A DNA stretch of 64,000 bases from Isoetes taiwanensis (lineage: Eukaryota > Streptophyta > Lycopodiopsida > Isoetales > Isoetaceae): NCBI GenBank assembly GCA_021234155.1, contig JAJEKV010000143.1, forward strand, positions 1,319,358-1,383,357. Reading direction: 5' to 3'. Positions 1 through 11,349 of the stretch are shown here, in pieces. Numbering within the stretch: the first letter of the stretch is position 1; every line of letters starts with the position of its first letter. A model generated the notes under the pieces. It had not been told where the DNA came from. It searched no databases and saw only the letters and a list, made by a program, of their open reading frames with translations. Position numbers and translations under genes: made by a program.

Positions 1-2160
1 GCTCCTCCTCCAGTGCTAAATATTTGTAGGGATGATACTATGGAATAAATGGTTCCTTATTTACTCTATATAAATACAGCAAAGAAGCATACCATGACTG
101 GACCGCTGGATGTTGGAAGGCCTGTTTCACCTGCTTCACTGCACGAAATAGTGGAATTGCCACCAGGATCAGTGATAGAAGAAACGTGTTGCATAAACAG
201 GCAGCCACAATACTTACTTAGACTGCATTCCATAATGGGAAGAAGATTTGTATTTATGTACTGGAAATGAATTGATCTCTGCTTCACTCATGGATGGGAC
301 GCCAGGAGGGTTGTCTGGATCCAGAGCTCTCAATGCATCATAGTCTACAATTTATACGAAAAAAACAGTTAATTCTTCATCCAATGTATGGATGTTGCCA
401 ATTAACTAATTGTAGAGCAAGCAAACATTCAGGAAAAAAAGATAATAAAAGATAACCAAGATCATCGAATTCTCTGTCAAGTAAGGCGAGCTGAAGGCGC
501 AGTCCATGAAGCCGTCCCCTAGTAGCAAATGCAATTGGAGGCATTCGTAGGCGCAGCTCAGTATGACCTAAAAGGCTTCCAACAGTGGCAGCTGCTGCTG
601 CAGCATGTGCCTGAGCTTGGAGTTGCTGACACAGAGCATATAATCGGAGACTTGATGCCATAAAAAACATTGCCATGCCCAACCACAACTGCATAAGAGC
701 ACAATTCAACACACAGACTTAGAGAAAGCATATAGCAAAAAAAACTTTCAATTGCATGTTATTGAGAAGTCTAAGCTCTGTATTTGTACACAGATCCATT
801 GTATATTTCACACAGATGCCCCACAACTCCATGTAATAGATATCCACACTTAAGTATACTGCTTAAGTTTGGTGCATATTGGGAAAGAGAACATGATAAT
901 CACCTAATAAACCAACCGAAACTTGATATATTTGCCAGCCCAGCATTGCTGAAAGTCATGGCTCCTTATTGGTTATTGGCAACATGTTGCCCTGCCCAGT
1001 TACAAAAAGGGTCTGCTCGTTGAAATATTCAATTACAAAACATTTAAAATTTTATCTAGATTAAGAAACTTAAACCTAGATATTCTGTGCATGTTTTCGC
1101 CTCTAAAACATGTCTCTCTATCATTTCATTTGTGAGTGAGTTAGAGGCACATCTTAGAACAACCCACATTGCTTGAAATATTTCTTGAATCACCTATTTG
1201 GTACCCTTATTTTACTCTCCAGATATGTTGCCATAGTGTAGGCTTTTGTTAAGAAATCAAAGCACCTGCTTCAAGCAGTTTTATCATATAATGTAGCAAC
1301 ATAATTATCTACGTGCCACTTACCAAGACATTTGATGACATCTGCTGAGAATTAATAAGCATGAAGAGCAGCAGCACTGCAAAATGAACCAATGCATCAA
1401 TGTTGTAATTAATGAAACCAAATACCATGAAATTGTGCCTATGGATTGGTGTTGAGACATTTCAGGGTACTATAAAGTTCAATTGCATGTGCCTTCCATA
1501 TAAGAAATATGTGTCTTACTGGTTACAATAAGCACAGTAGGATTTGCATTTAAGGAGCGTCCTCCACCATGAAACCTCTATCATATTCAAAGAAACACAA
1601 ACATTTAGATGACTTCAACGTGATAAAAACCACCAGATTTATGCATCAATGTACTATCCAAGAACGCCACCTATAACTTCTACAAGGACATCAAAATCTT
1701 ATGCTTGAATTTACATAGGTACAACAGGATAAAAGCCACCAGGCTAAATGCATCAAAATCATACTGAGTACGAACCCTATAACTTTTGAGTTTGCTCTAT
1801 TTGGGTTTTTAAGATGATAAGTTTCAAGTAAGAAAATTAAACCAATGCATAGTATGTTCAAACAAGTGGAATGACGTTCTTTGATTGCATCTTTGAAGAC
1901 AAAATTTGCATATGGCAGAGAGTATGTATTAATGTCTATAAAACTTGATAGAATAATTAATTAACCTTCATTAGTGCATGCAAAATGTTCTTAGCAGTTT
2001 CTTGCATGCCACACCAAGAAAATTCAAGAAATGCATAATCTCAACTCGGAATTTCAACAAAAGCAGAAGAAACAAGGCCTACCATTCCGCGCCTTTCTGG
2101 TACGAAATTGTTAATGCCAGTTTCCATATCGTTTCTGGATCCCCTAAAAACAAAGCTCAT
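1..2160 (-). CDS. SDIR1: SDIR1-like E3 ubiquitin ligase, 5' six coding exons (partial)
   Basis: Six minus-strand coding exons are visible: 2083-2160, 1520-1577, 1324-1376, 457-688, 218-344 and 93-138. All have GT/AG borders and compatible phases, giving 198 codons. The product starts MSFVFRGSRND and has two hydrophobic segments (around VLIVTMLLLFML and LWLGMAMFFMASS). It then carries the plant SDIR1 hallmarks TRGRLHGLRLQLALLDREF, a DYDALRALD block, and MSEAEIN followed by PVHKYK. SDIR1 is an ER-membrane RING-type ubiquitin ligase acting in abscisic-acid and drought signalling (family knowledge). The C-terminal RING exon is not in the window, so catalytic residues cannot be judged. A possible further acceptor lies at about 41-42. 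The start is the first ATG after a 5'-UTR splice site near 2189. Family identification is strong; orthology is inferred. Confidence 0.9.
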
Positions 2161-2188
2161 ATTTGGCTCACGATCTCTGCTTACATTG

Positions 2189-2540
2189 CTATTTGTTCGA
2201 TAAATTCGTGACTGCTACTAAAAACCAGCCCAGTATTTTAAACTAGAGATTGGATAACTACGGCGCTGCATTAGGGTGAAAAACGAAGATTAGGGAATTG
2301 CAGCCCAAGTACAAAGAATGATCAAGAAAACTGTCAATTGAATTGAAAAGAAAAAGCAAAGAAAGGCAAGTACTCACCTATTGAGTTGGGTAGTTGACGG
2401 CAGTGCGCATAGCTAAAACGAGCAAAGTTTTACTCTTCAAGCCGAGTCCAGAGCCAAGAATAATCAGTAAGTAAGTTCTATGGCGAAGGAGCAAGGAAGA
2501 GATACACATAAAGTTTAGGTCAAGGTGCTGACCTGAACGA
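2189..2540 (-). other. 5' UTR exon/intron and probable promoter side of the SDIR1-like gene
   Basis: On the minus strand a GT donor of the form AATAG/GTGAGTACTT lies near 2386, and an AG acceptor near 2189 sits just upstream of the start codon. This implies a non-coding 5' exon extending from about 2386 toward 2540. No clear TATA box was identified. The reading is by splice-site pattern only. Confidence 0.5.
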
Positions 2541-4690
2541 GCTTTTTTTTTTTACAAAAACGAGACTGGCCCACGTTTGTCGCCACGAGTCATTACTGGA
2601 CAAGTGTTAATTGCTGCTGAAGTGTCAAACATGGACATTCCACCCTTTTTGAGCCGGTTTTAAAATAATGAAATGGGTTTTTGATAGCTCTTGATTTTCC
2701 TCTCCAAAAAACGCACAAATCCTGCCATACTAAGAAGATCTAGCTAAAGATCTTTCTGATCATAGGTATTTTTCATCGTAGAATGGTGTTCAACAAGCCA
2801 TTTGAATTTCTACTTCTCTAAAAATTGAATCTTCTACCTCCTTACAAGTTGAATCTGGTAAGTTAAATTTTCCTACGAGCAACTAAATGTAGACCCATCA
2901 TTTGCATTTTTCACACCTAGCTCGTGTCAATTAAGATCTGAAACGATATCAAACATATGGATATGAATCAAGGGAACATGCACGGGACTTTCCACGTATA
3001 AAAATACCTAGAGGATTTTTTTCAGCCTGGAGAATTGAGCCTCGGCCTGTAATACCAACAAGAACATGAGGACTACATCGCTCACAACATAGCCCACGGT
3101 GATGCCCCTTGTTTGGGGTAACGGTTAAACCTACTAGAAGTCCCAATCCATACACGGCCTTAGGTGGCCTAAGAGGACTTTCACTGGTCGAACCCCACAT
3201 CCATCTCCTAAGAACCTTGCCTATTCGGCCAGAGGTTAGGATGGTCCCCTCCACCTTGGCTAAACCTTTTACCATATCAAATACAATTATTTCTTGCTAG
3301 TGACATTTCCAACTAAGGCATGTCACATATGTCCGAACCTGGTGAGATATCCAATTTACTGCCTGGATATGATTTGGGAATCTTATGGAGTATAAGCCTT
3401 TATCTAAGAGCACGTTAAGATACATATTAGGTCAGAGATCTCTATTCTTATAATGCATGCAATGAATATCTTAATTACGCCAGAAAATTCCAAAGCCATA
3501 CCAAGACCAAACTAAGCTCAAGACATAGCTAACAATATAAAGGTTTTTCATACCTAAGATAGCTTTTTCAATCCAACAACAGTCCAATATCCAACTTGTT
3601 AGTCTAGTGTCAACTCTAACAATGGGACTTAATGAATTTCAAAGTGTCTAAGACTTTGTGCATTAGGAGTGAATACCATTGATTGTCTTATACATAGTTA
3701 TGCCTAGTTCTCAGAACATTTTTGGCAGAAATAGAAATTTTAATATCACCAACCTCATCAACTCAAACATAGGGACCCCTTGGAAAGCCTGAAAACATCT
3801 TATCGACAATAACAAGGAGGACAATGTACAAAGAGCATTCACAAGTAAAGAAGAAGGCCACTTGAGGAATGAAGAGGATTCCTTTATTTCATTCTATTCT
3901 ATTCTATTCTTCTTTCAAAAATCCTAAACCAAGCAATCTTGCCCTCTAAATAAAATTCCTTGTAATTTCATCTAATGAAGGAAATTTAATTGACCTCTTG
4001 AATCCTATTGTTTAAATTTGGTTTTTCTGGGGTTCCGAAAACTTTTTAAATTTCTTTTTAGGTTGGTTTGCCTAAGGTTTGGGGTTTTTTTATTGCTAAC
4101 AAAATTTTCCGGTGGTCTAAAAATGAAAAACAAAGAATTAGGGGTCTGATGGGTATGATTTTGGAGAGGTTTCTGTTTTGGAAGTGGATTGCAAATGTCG
4201 GTAGATGGATGGAGATGGTGGCGGCTGGCATGCACATGCATTTGCTAGGTATAAGGAGGAGGATGGACGAAATGGAGAATGTTTCTACTGGCTCATCTTA
4301 TCTGGTCGATTTGATGTAGATGGGGTTTCTAAGTGGCTGCCATAGCAGCTCCCTCATTCGATTGGAAGATCTTATATTTTGAGCAACGATATATTGCAGT
4401 TTCTTATCGCATCGGTGTAAATATTGTTGCTCCTTGATGAGGTTAATTCAGATTCTTCTTCAACCGGCTGCTTATACTCTAAAATTAAGTTTTTTTTTAT
4501 CTTCTATTGTGCAAGTGGATGCATTTCACGGTAAAGCTTGGTTCTTGCATCGGATCCTTCTGTTCTGGAAGCATACGTCCAAGTTTGGTTTAGTGATAAT
4601 TGTCTTAGGTTATTACAAGTCGTAGCACCTTCTAGCTTCTTAAGTTTGATTCCTTTTCATTTTTTATTTATTCATTTTTTTCATGTTGAT
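2541..4690. other. Intergenic AT-rich DNA, no gene recognised
   Basis: No ORF with a recognisable domain is present. Short ORFs on both strands around 2949-3300 overlap a more GC-rich patch that looks like an old repeat but could not be assigned. A run of the pentamer ATTCT (about four copies) sits at 3891-3910. Stretch 4005-4625 could hold 5' exons of the following gene, but I could not define splice sites. Confidence 0.4.
3891..3910. repeat. (ATTCT)4 microsatellite
   Basis: Four uninterrupted ATTCT pentamers, flanked on the left by a degenerate unit. The same pentamer forms the 3' tail of the LINE ending near 13518 and recurs in an intron at 52321-52342, so this may mark the end of an old LINE insertion. 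No LINE body was recognised next to it. Confidence 0.8.
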
Positions 4691-4741
4691 TAATATGTAT
4701 ATTGATTGCAGTTTTTCCTTACAGCCTTGTGTTTTTTGCAG

Positions 4742-5809
4742 TTGCTGCTAAGAGGAAGAGGAAGGGAGAAGAACATGCTAATCTTGTACGGGACAATGAA
4801 GCTGCTGAGGATCAAACAAGTCCACGAATTTCTGAGGCTGAACCTGCAGCAATAGTAATAGAACCCTTACCAATTGTAGAAGAAGTTGGTCAAAAGAAAC
4901 TCCCTAATGTTCGTAAAGGTAGACCTAGTAAATGGAATGCATGTGAGCATGTATCTGCAGTTTCTGGTGAGTGTCATAGCTATAAAATAATGTTATATTT
5001 GTTTGTATTGCTAACTTAGTTACGTTACAGATAAGCCAAACAATACAAAGAAGGGACCAAAAAGTAAGCATCCAATGGTTACCAAAAAACATTTTAAGAA
5101 GAATACACCTGCCAAAGAAGTGCCAAAGGATTCTAAGAAGAACCCACAACAAGATGCTCCCACAGGTATGTGCTACATTTGATTTCAAATAATTATGTAC
5201 TTTTAATTTGCAACTGCTGATCTTCATTATCTTCTGTTAGATGATAGTTTAAGCAACCAAGCTGAGTCCTTCAACTCTAGCCAGATTGCAAATATGTGGT
5301 TTGAACCATTAGAATCATCTACAATTGCTGCTACACCACCTTCAGTTCCAGGACCTTCACCAGCCCCTGTAATTGCAGTACCTCTAGTTCCAGCACCTTT
5401 TATTCCAGCACCTTCAGTTCCAGCACATGTTGAAGCCACTGTACCTTTAGTGCAAGCTCCTTCACTTCCATCTGATCACGTTCCTCTTGAAGTTGTAATA
5501 CCTTTTGTTGAAGCGCCTTCAGTTCAAGCACCTTCAAGTCCATCTTTTCATGTTCCTGTCCAAGTTGCAGTACCTTCAATTCCATCTGTTGCTGCCAAAG
5601 TTGTTGATGCTCGTGATGATGACAGTGATGAAGAAACCATGACACTCGAACAATTTGTTAAACAGAAGATCTCTTTACACTTACCAGGTTTGCAACTTAT
5701 TGATCTTGCAACTACAGTTATCTGTATATTAATTCAAATTTCAATTATGCAGAGTGAAGATCCCTTTTGGAATGCACATGAACTTCGATGTTCTTTTTGT
5801 ACAACATGA
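4742..5809 (+). CDS. Unrecognised multi-exon gene, 3' exons; AT-hook-like motif and Pro/Val/Ala-rich repeats
   Basis: Three exons join in frame: 4742-4966, 5031-5165 and 5241 to about 5690-5809. The borders are TTGCAG/TT, G/GTGAGT, TACAG/AT, G/GTATGT and TTAG/AT. Exon one is lysine/arginine rich (AAKRKRKGEE) and has an AT-hook-like VRKGRPSKW. Exon two is basic. Exon three carries about ten degenerate repeats based on VPAP/APSVP, then an acidic DDDSDEE stretch. This composition suggests a nuclear, possibly DNA-binding protein, which is inference only. The 5' end was not found. The 3' end is either a stop at 5807-5809, or a stop reached after splicing a weak donor near 5687 to an acceptor near 5751. 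It could also be a transposon accessory ORF. Confidence 0.5.
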
Positions 5810-6770
5810 ATGTGCATGTTGAACTATAGCTAGCATCCATTGACACTATGTCAATGATTTTGTATTGCCTATTTTGTAAAGGCAGTAAGCTTGAACCTTC
5901 TACAATGTAAATAAGTTGCCAATGAATGCAATATTTATGGTTTTCAAATTTGTGAGCAGTCTTTTTCATTAATATGTGGTTTGCAACAGGTTTTCATGAA
6001 TTGAAACTTTGAGGGTTGGCCTTGTTGTTACATTCAGTTTACTTAAATACTTGGTTGACAATGGAATACTCGAGCATTTAACAATTGGAATGTAAACACA
6101 AACAAACACTCAACACAAGACACTTAAACACTGCAAATATTGAATTCAACACTTTGAACATGCAATCAAACACTCAGTATTGAGTGTCAACACTTACTCT
6201 GAAACTCTTTAAGTTACAAACACAAACAATACAATACAAGTACGCAAGTTATTAAACTCGAAATATTTAAATAACATCACTTTTAATCTTGATACTTAAA
6301 CATTATTAAACAATGACTGATCTAGGATGATAGGAAATGATGGACCTGTTTACTTGTAGAACTTCATCCTTGAATACTTCATTATTTAAGCACTTGTTCC
6401 ATACACTAGTTCCTTACGGTAGTTGCCAGTATAATTTAAACACTTGATCAATATTGAAATACTTGATATTAAAACACTTTAAACACTTGATAACAATGGT
6501 TGAAACAATGGTTAAAACAATACTTGAACCATATGGTTCTGTTACTAGCAGCCTACTCACATACAAAGTAAGAAAATGGTTGAAACAACACTTGAACCAT
6601 ATGGTTCTGTTACTAGCAGCCTATTCACATACAAAGTTCACTCTTTTGATAGAAGAAGCAGATGCACAAGTTTACAATGTTATATAACATGGATATATGC
6701 AGAAGCTGCAACATTTGATCTATCAATTTCACTGCATCAATCCTCCTCTATACTAGGGCTGGCAGCAAGT
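5810..6770. repeat. AT-rich stretch with degenerate AACACTT repeats and a ~70-bp tandem duplication
   Basis: From about 6045 to 6500 the words AACACTT, CACTTAAAC and ACACTTGA recur at irregular spacing. At about 6495-6640 a ~70-bp block containing CTTGAACCATATGG and ACTAGCAGCCTA occurs twice in tandem with a few substitutions. The two short ORFs here lie inside this duplication and are not credible genes. Confidence 0.6.
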
Positions 6771-6799
6771 GCCTCGGATGAAGGAGGAGGCAAATATAC

Positions 6800-7420
6800 A
6801 ATAATCTATTCATGTGCATCGTCTGAGAGGCAGAACACACCCTTTTCACCATGTGCAGCCTGCAATTCAACCTTTGCACAAACTACAAGGTGTGTATAGC
6901 AAGTTACATCAGGCATATTGTCTAACAACTCATACTTACCATCTCCGATGAACTTGTAATACTTACATGACAAGACAACCTTCTGCCTGTTGAACTTAGA
7001 CCCCCAATAGTCCTTAAATGCATGCTGCACAATGTGTTTAGGTTCAGTGCACTTGACTATCCAGAAATCCACATTCTCATCATTTCCTCCCTCTACATTC
7101 ACAACAAAGTTATCACCTAATTCAACCATTTCTGCTTTCCATTGATTGTCCCCCTCATACTGCACATGGTGACAGGAGACTCCTCCTCGAAAACCATAGG
7201 AATCAGAGTTGATAATGAATAATCTTCAAGCCGAGATGCATGTCTACATTTAGACCATAATTCTCTCCACCAAAAAAAAAATCTGTAAAAGCATGAGAGA
7301 TGCCTATGTGCCATTTCAGATGGCCTATCTTGGCAGTAAAGCCTGATTGTGTGAATTTTTTTTGTACCTGCTAAAGTATCACATTCATACGGCAAATCTC
7401 TGTTCACATCACCCAACTTA
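6800..7420 (-). pseudogene. Unrecognised coding remnant, frame-broken
   Basis: Two overlapping minus-strand frames (7117-7416 and 6806-7165) appear to be one broken coding sequence. Its composition is ordinary for a protein, with several Trp/Cys residues and segments such as ENVDFWIVKCTEP and KVVLSCKYYKFIGDG. I do not recognise a domain. The length and Cys/Trp content suggest the tail of a transposon protein, which is inference. No splice sites or start context support a live gene. Confidence 0.35.
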
Positions 7421-7964
7421 ATAAGCCAAAAGAACCTAAAATAAAAGGTTTAGGGTGTAAGAAATAATTTGAGTATCAAATTATTTAACACTATGAAATA
7501 GAAATAGCATGCTCTTCATCTTCGACCTTCTGAATAGATCACAAAGCTGGCATAACATGCTCTCTTGTTTCACTATCGGACGCTGCCATCTTCCTCGCTC
7601 AATCCATAATTTATGATGATCATTTCTAAGTACAATCCCAGCTTTACATCCGATTGTTTTTCTATCCATGCCTGAAGTAACCTTTTATGCAGATTCCCCT
7701 TTTCACCATTTAGCAACTTATCTTCCACTTCCCTCCAGAGAGCACATCACCTATCCGCCCATATGATAAGTTCAGACACCCACCCTCCTTTGGCCTCTCT
7801 TGCCATTTCAATCGAGGTCTCAATCGTCTGCATTACTAGTTTCTCCTTTGATCTACTTAGATAGGCAATTGTCCTATCCAGACCTATTATCTCAAATGGA
7901 ATTATCCATGTCTCATACAATGCTATTGTCGCCGGTATGGTTTCTTTATTCCTGGCTCCCTACA

Positions 7965-8214
7965 TTGAAAGTGTTTTTTTTTTTTTGTTGAAGGACGTCA
8001 GACTTTATTCAATCAAAGAGTCAAATACAAGTATAAATGCAGAGACAGGAATAAAATCTCAGCGGATAAGCAGAGACCCACCGAGTGAAGCAACCTGCCT
8101 AAGCATAAGAGTGCACATCCAAATACTCCTCAAAAATCAATCGCCTCTTGTGAGGGGCAAGTGAAGAACAGTGATACGACTTTACAATGTAACCTTGAGC
8201 TTTGAAAGTGTTTT
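7965..8214 (-). mobile_element. Small retroposed sequence inside the LINE, with 13-bp target-site duplication
   Basis: The plus strand shows TTGAAAGTGTTTT at 7965-7977 and again at 8202-8214. Between them, 7978-8201 begins with a poly-T run and is otherwise unrelated to the LINE. Read on the minus strand it ends with an AATAAA signal about 15 bases before a poly-A run. That is the layout of an mRNA 3' end or SINE-like transcript copied by LINE machinery. No ORF or tRNA-like head was seen, so a truncated processed transcript is the preferred reading. Confidence 0.8.
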
Positions 8215-8504
8215 ATTAGACCCTTCTCTTTGTTCCATTTTCCCGTTGCAGTGCTTCCTCCCCACACTTCTATTCTATATAAAACAGCTAGAGTCACTGT
8301 TATATTGAACATACCCTTCTTTACACCCCAATCCGTTATGTTTTGTTGTGCGCAGATCGATTGCATTCCGTAGTAATTTTTAACTGCTACCTGCCATCTC
8401 TCTTCCATTCCCTGCTTCCATGTCTTTTTAACCGCCGTTTTGTACCTTAAGTTATATTCCTCTACTTTTTGAATCCTCTGCCCCATGTATTTGACTGCTT
8501 TTTC

Positions 8505-8903
8505 CTACCTATCCATTTTTCCAAAGCTGACTATTTTTGTTTTATCAATGTTTACTGACAGCCCTGTTTTTAGGCAAGATTCTTTCAGAATTCTTATGAG
8601 CTCATATAAGCAATCTTTACTCAAGGTCATCAAGATTAGATCATCTGCATAGAGCATACATGGTACTTTGGCATTGGAGATGATTGGAGCCACTCTATCC
8701 CCACCTCTGTTCCTTATAAATTCTCCTAGTGCATCTATGTATAGCCCAAATATCTTCAGAGAAAGCGAGCATCTTTGTTTCACCCCTATATCATATTCCA
8801 CTCCTTCTTCTCCTGGACCTACCTTGGCTTCCACTTTTTCATATAGTCTAGCTATAACCACTAGCAGATAGTGTGGCAAGTCCAATTCACTCAGCCTCTG
8901 CAA
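8505..8903 (-). pseudogene. LINE reverse transcriptase palm fragment
   Basis: This 132-codon frame carries the RT palm region, including GVKQRCSLSLKIFGLYID (equivalent of the usual GVxQGCxLSPxLF motif) and CMLYADDLILM, the YxDD catalytic box. Later residues LSVNIDKTKIVSFGK match the thumb-side NxxKT motif of LINE RTs. The G-to-R change in the GVKQR motif and flanking stops indicate decay. It belongs to the minus-strand LINE. Confidence 0.85.
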
Positions 8904-9916
8904 AAGTTTATCCCTTGGTACCTACATTGTTTTCTCTTGTGATCTTGTTTTTTCTATTATTATTCTCAGTGTCGCCAAGTGGTCTATCGTCGAGTGATTC
9001 GGTCTGAACCCTGCATGTTCTCTTGCCTGTTTTCTATTCCTTTCTACCTAATTAGTCAACTTTAGTTCATTGCTTTACTATACCATTTTGCCATCCCACT
9101 ACTAGCTATTATAGTTTTGTAATTCTCAGGATTCAGCGGGTCCCCACCCTTGAATAATGGTATCACCTTGTTGCTTTGCCAGCTATGTGGGAGGTCTTCT
9201 GTTAAGGCTTTGTTGAAGATATTGGTTACCAGCGAATTCATTTCCTGCCGCTTTGAAGATATTCTTTGTGAACTCCAGCAGATCCGGGGCTTTGTTGTTA
9301 CTTAGGGCATACAACGTCCTTCCAACTTCTTCCTCTTCGAAGCCTTCGCCTACCAGTCCTCCCGGTATCTCAATTTTGTCTGCCCCAGAGTGATATAGTT
9401 TATTAAGGTGATCTATCTCTATCTTCTGATCTGTTATTTTGTTCTGGTGTACTTTTCTCTTGAAAACTTTTCAGAAGTCCCTCAGATGCTGTTTCAATTG
9501 ACATATTTTCCTCTTCTGTTGTTCTGCCATGTACACTTTCCTTTTCCTCCTTATCAGTCTTGTATAGGCCTTTTCTAAATCTCTGTATTTCTCTGACCCC
9601 CTCCATAAATTTGCTTCCCTTTTCGCCTTCGTGCATCGTCGTACCATGCCGCACCCATGAATCTTCTCTTGTTCCATGTTTACCTCTTTAGTCTCACATA
9701 CGCCTTGTCACAAGCTTTTGTTAAGAGTTCATCTAGCATTACCCCCATTAGAGAAGTTTCCTTGTCTTCCCAATCAGATGCCGTTATTAAATCACATAGA
9801 TGTTCTCTGTTGCTCCATCTTATCGGGGTGCACTTTGTACTTAATTTGATCGTCTGTTTCTTCTCTTACCATACAAACTGAGCTTTAATTACTAGCTTGA
9901 TTGATCTATGTATCTT

Positions 9917-10519
9917 CTAGCTCCTAGATTCTAGCACTTTGATTTTTTTTCTTTTGTCTACTGAGCTTGAATATAGCAGTAGGTAATCTACAATGCTCTT
10001 ACCCGTATATGTTTGACATGTATAAGCTCCGGAACCCCGCCATTCCTTTACTCCGTTCGCGATTATCATTCCAGCCCATGAGCATATGTCGATCAACATC
10101 CTCCCTTGTTTACCCAGTTTTCTCTTGTCTGCGGAGATTCTCTCGAATCCCTCGTACTCTTCCACTTCCTCCACCCTTTCATTCCTTGACGTGAGTTTCT
10201 TTGATTGCTCCCCGCCTATTCTTGCATTCAGATCCCCTAACCCGATCGTTAGCCCTTTTTCTTTCCAATCGTGTACGACTTTCCTTAATTGTAACTTTTG
10301 CACAACCGAATTTGGTTGTATGTATGCTATTAATAAAAACATGAACTCTGTATTCATCAGCATCAATTGTGCAACCATATAGTCTCCCTCTACTCCTGCT
10401 TCTACTAAACTACTTTTCAAGATTTCGCTCTGTAGATCGTAACACGCCACTTCCCCCCACACCCCTATCGCATAGCCCCTCTTTCCACTTCCATGCGGAC
10501 AGTAGCTGGTATTCTTCAA
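9917..10519 (-). pseudogene. LINE apurinic/apyrimidinic-type endonuclease fragment
   Basis: A 200-codon frame with the LINE endonuclease features GLGDLNARIGGEQ (metal/substrate loop) and, after about 80 residues, SIVDYLLLYSSSVD, the family's terminal S-x-x-DY block. The N-terminal N and E catalytic blocks are not in this frame. It lies upstream of the RT in the same element. Such domains nick target DNA to prime reverse transcription. Confidence 0.75.
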
Positions 10520-11349
10520 TTTGTGGCAGTCTCTTCTTTTGAAACTCCCAAGTTTCAGCTAAGCATAGCACGTCTCCTTCCTCGAATTATGTTAGGCCTT
10601 CCCCATTGTTCCATTGATAGCTACTGGCCTTCCCCATCGTTCCATGGATAGCCACTGCAGTTCCAATAATTTACCATAATTTCCTGACCTCCCTGCTTTT
10701 TTCCCTGCCCACTCCAGTTGTTCCCTTGGGTACTCCCTGTTCAGCCCCTCGGGCCCTTGAAAGTCTCCCATTTCCTTTCAGGTTGGCGCCACTGGATTGG
10801 CTGACACTCACCAATGTTCCTTGCTCTTGAGGATGTCTTATACCCCTCGCATCTTTTCCTTTTATCTCTGGCCCATCTTCTTGGTTCACTTGGACAGTTG
10901 CTCCCACCTCCACTTGCTTCCTCATCCCACTGATGGATTCCTACGTTTTGAATGTCGGTCCCTAACTGCTTGAGGCTGGGGCACCGATCATTCTCCCCTG
11001 TTCTCGTGTATCCCATATTTGTATTTTTTTCTCTTCCACTTGAAGCGTTGGCTCTCCAGGCTCGTCATCCATTTGAACAATGAAGATGGAACTATTAGTA
11101 AATCTAAAGATTTGGCAAAGATAACTCTGCTTAACAATTCCAATGCCATTTTCGAAAGGAATACTAATGTACTGCTCCTTCAAAAATCCTCCAATAGTCA
11201 GCCATTAGCAAGGCGAGAGTCCAAAAAACGATGCTTTAAAGTCTTCTTAAGTTATGCAGAGGCACTTAGTACTATAATTGCGAACAACCTTTTCCTTTGG
11301 TGAACATTCAAATAATCATTCAAATTAGTGCTTTAATCTGAGAACGAAT

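Larger units (their letters stand above)
7481..11300 (-). mobile_element. Decayed non-LTR retrotransposon (LINE) with endonuclease and reverse transcriptase
   Basis: Read on the minus strand from right to left. A low-complexity polar N-terminal region covers 11016-10671. An AP-type endonuclease covers 10519-9917 with GLGDLNARIG near 10240 and a C-terminal SIVDYLLL. A linker is at 9677-9403. The reverse transcriptase covers about 9400-8505 and keeps the catalytic YADD (codons at 8640-8651). A C-terminal part at 7669-7481 resembles the Cys-rich end of the related copy at 12.9-13.2 kb. LINEs of this kind copy themselves by target-primed reverse transcription. Frameshifts and stops separate the blocks, so the copy is dead. 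A small retroposed insert interrupts it at 7978-8201. The exact 5' and 3' ends were not found. Confidence 0.8.

Noticed and set aside
49-287. Two overlapping ORFs on opposite strands at the left edge
   Set aside because: They overlap exons and introns of the SDIR1-like gene; the spliced minus-strand model explains the region.
2949-3300. ORFs on both strands in a GC-richer patch
   Set aside because: No domain, no start or splice context; more likely an old repeat.
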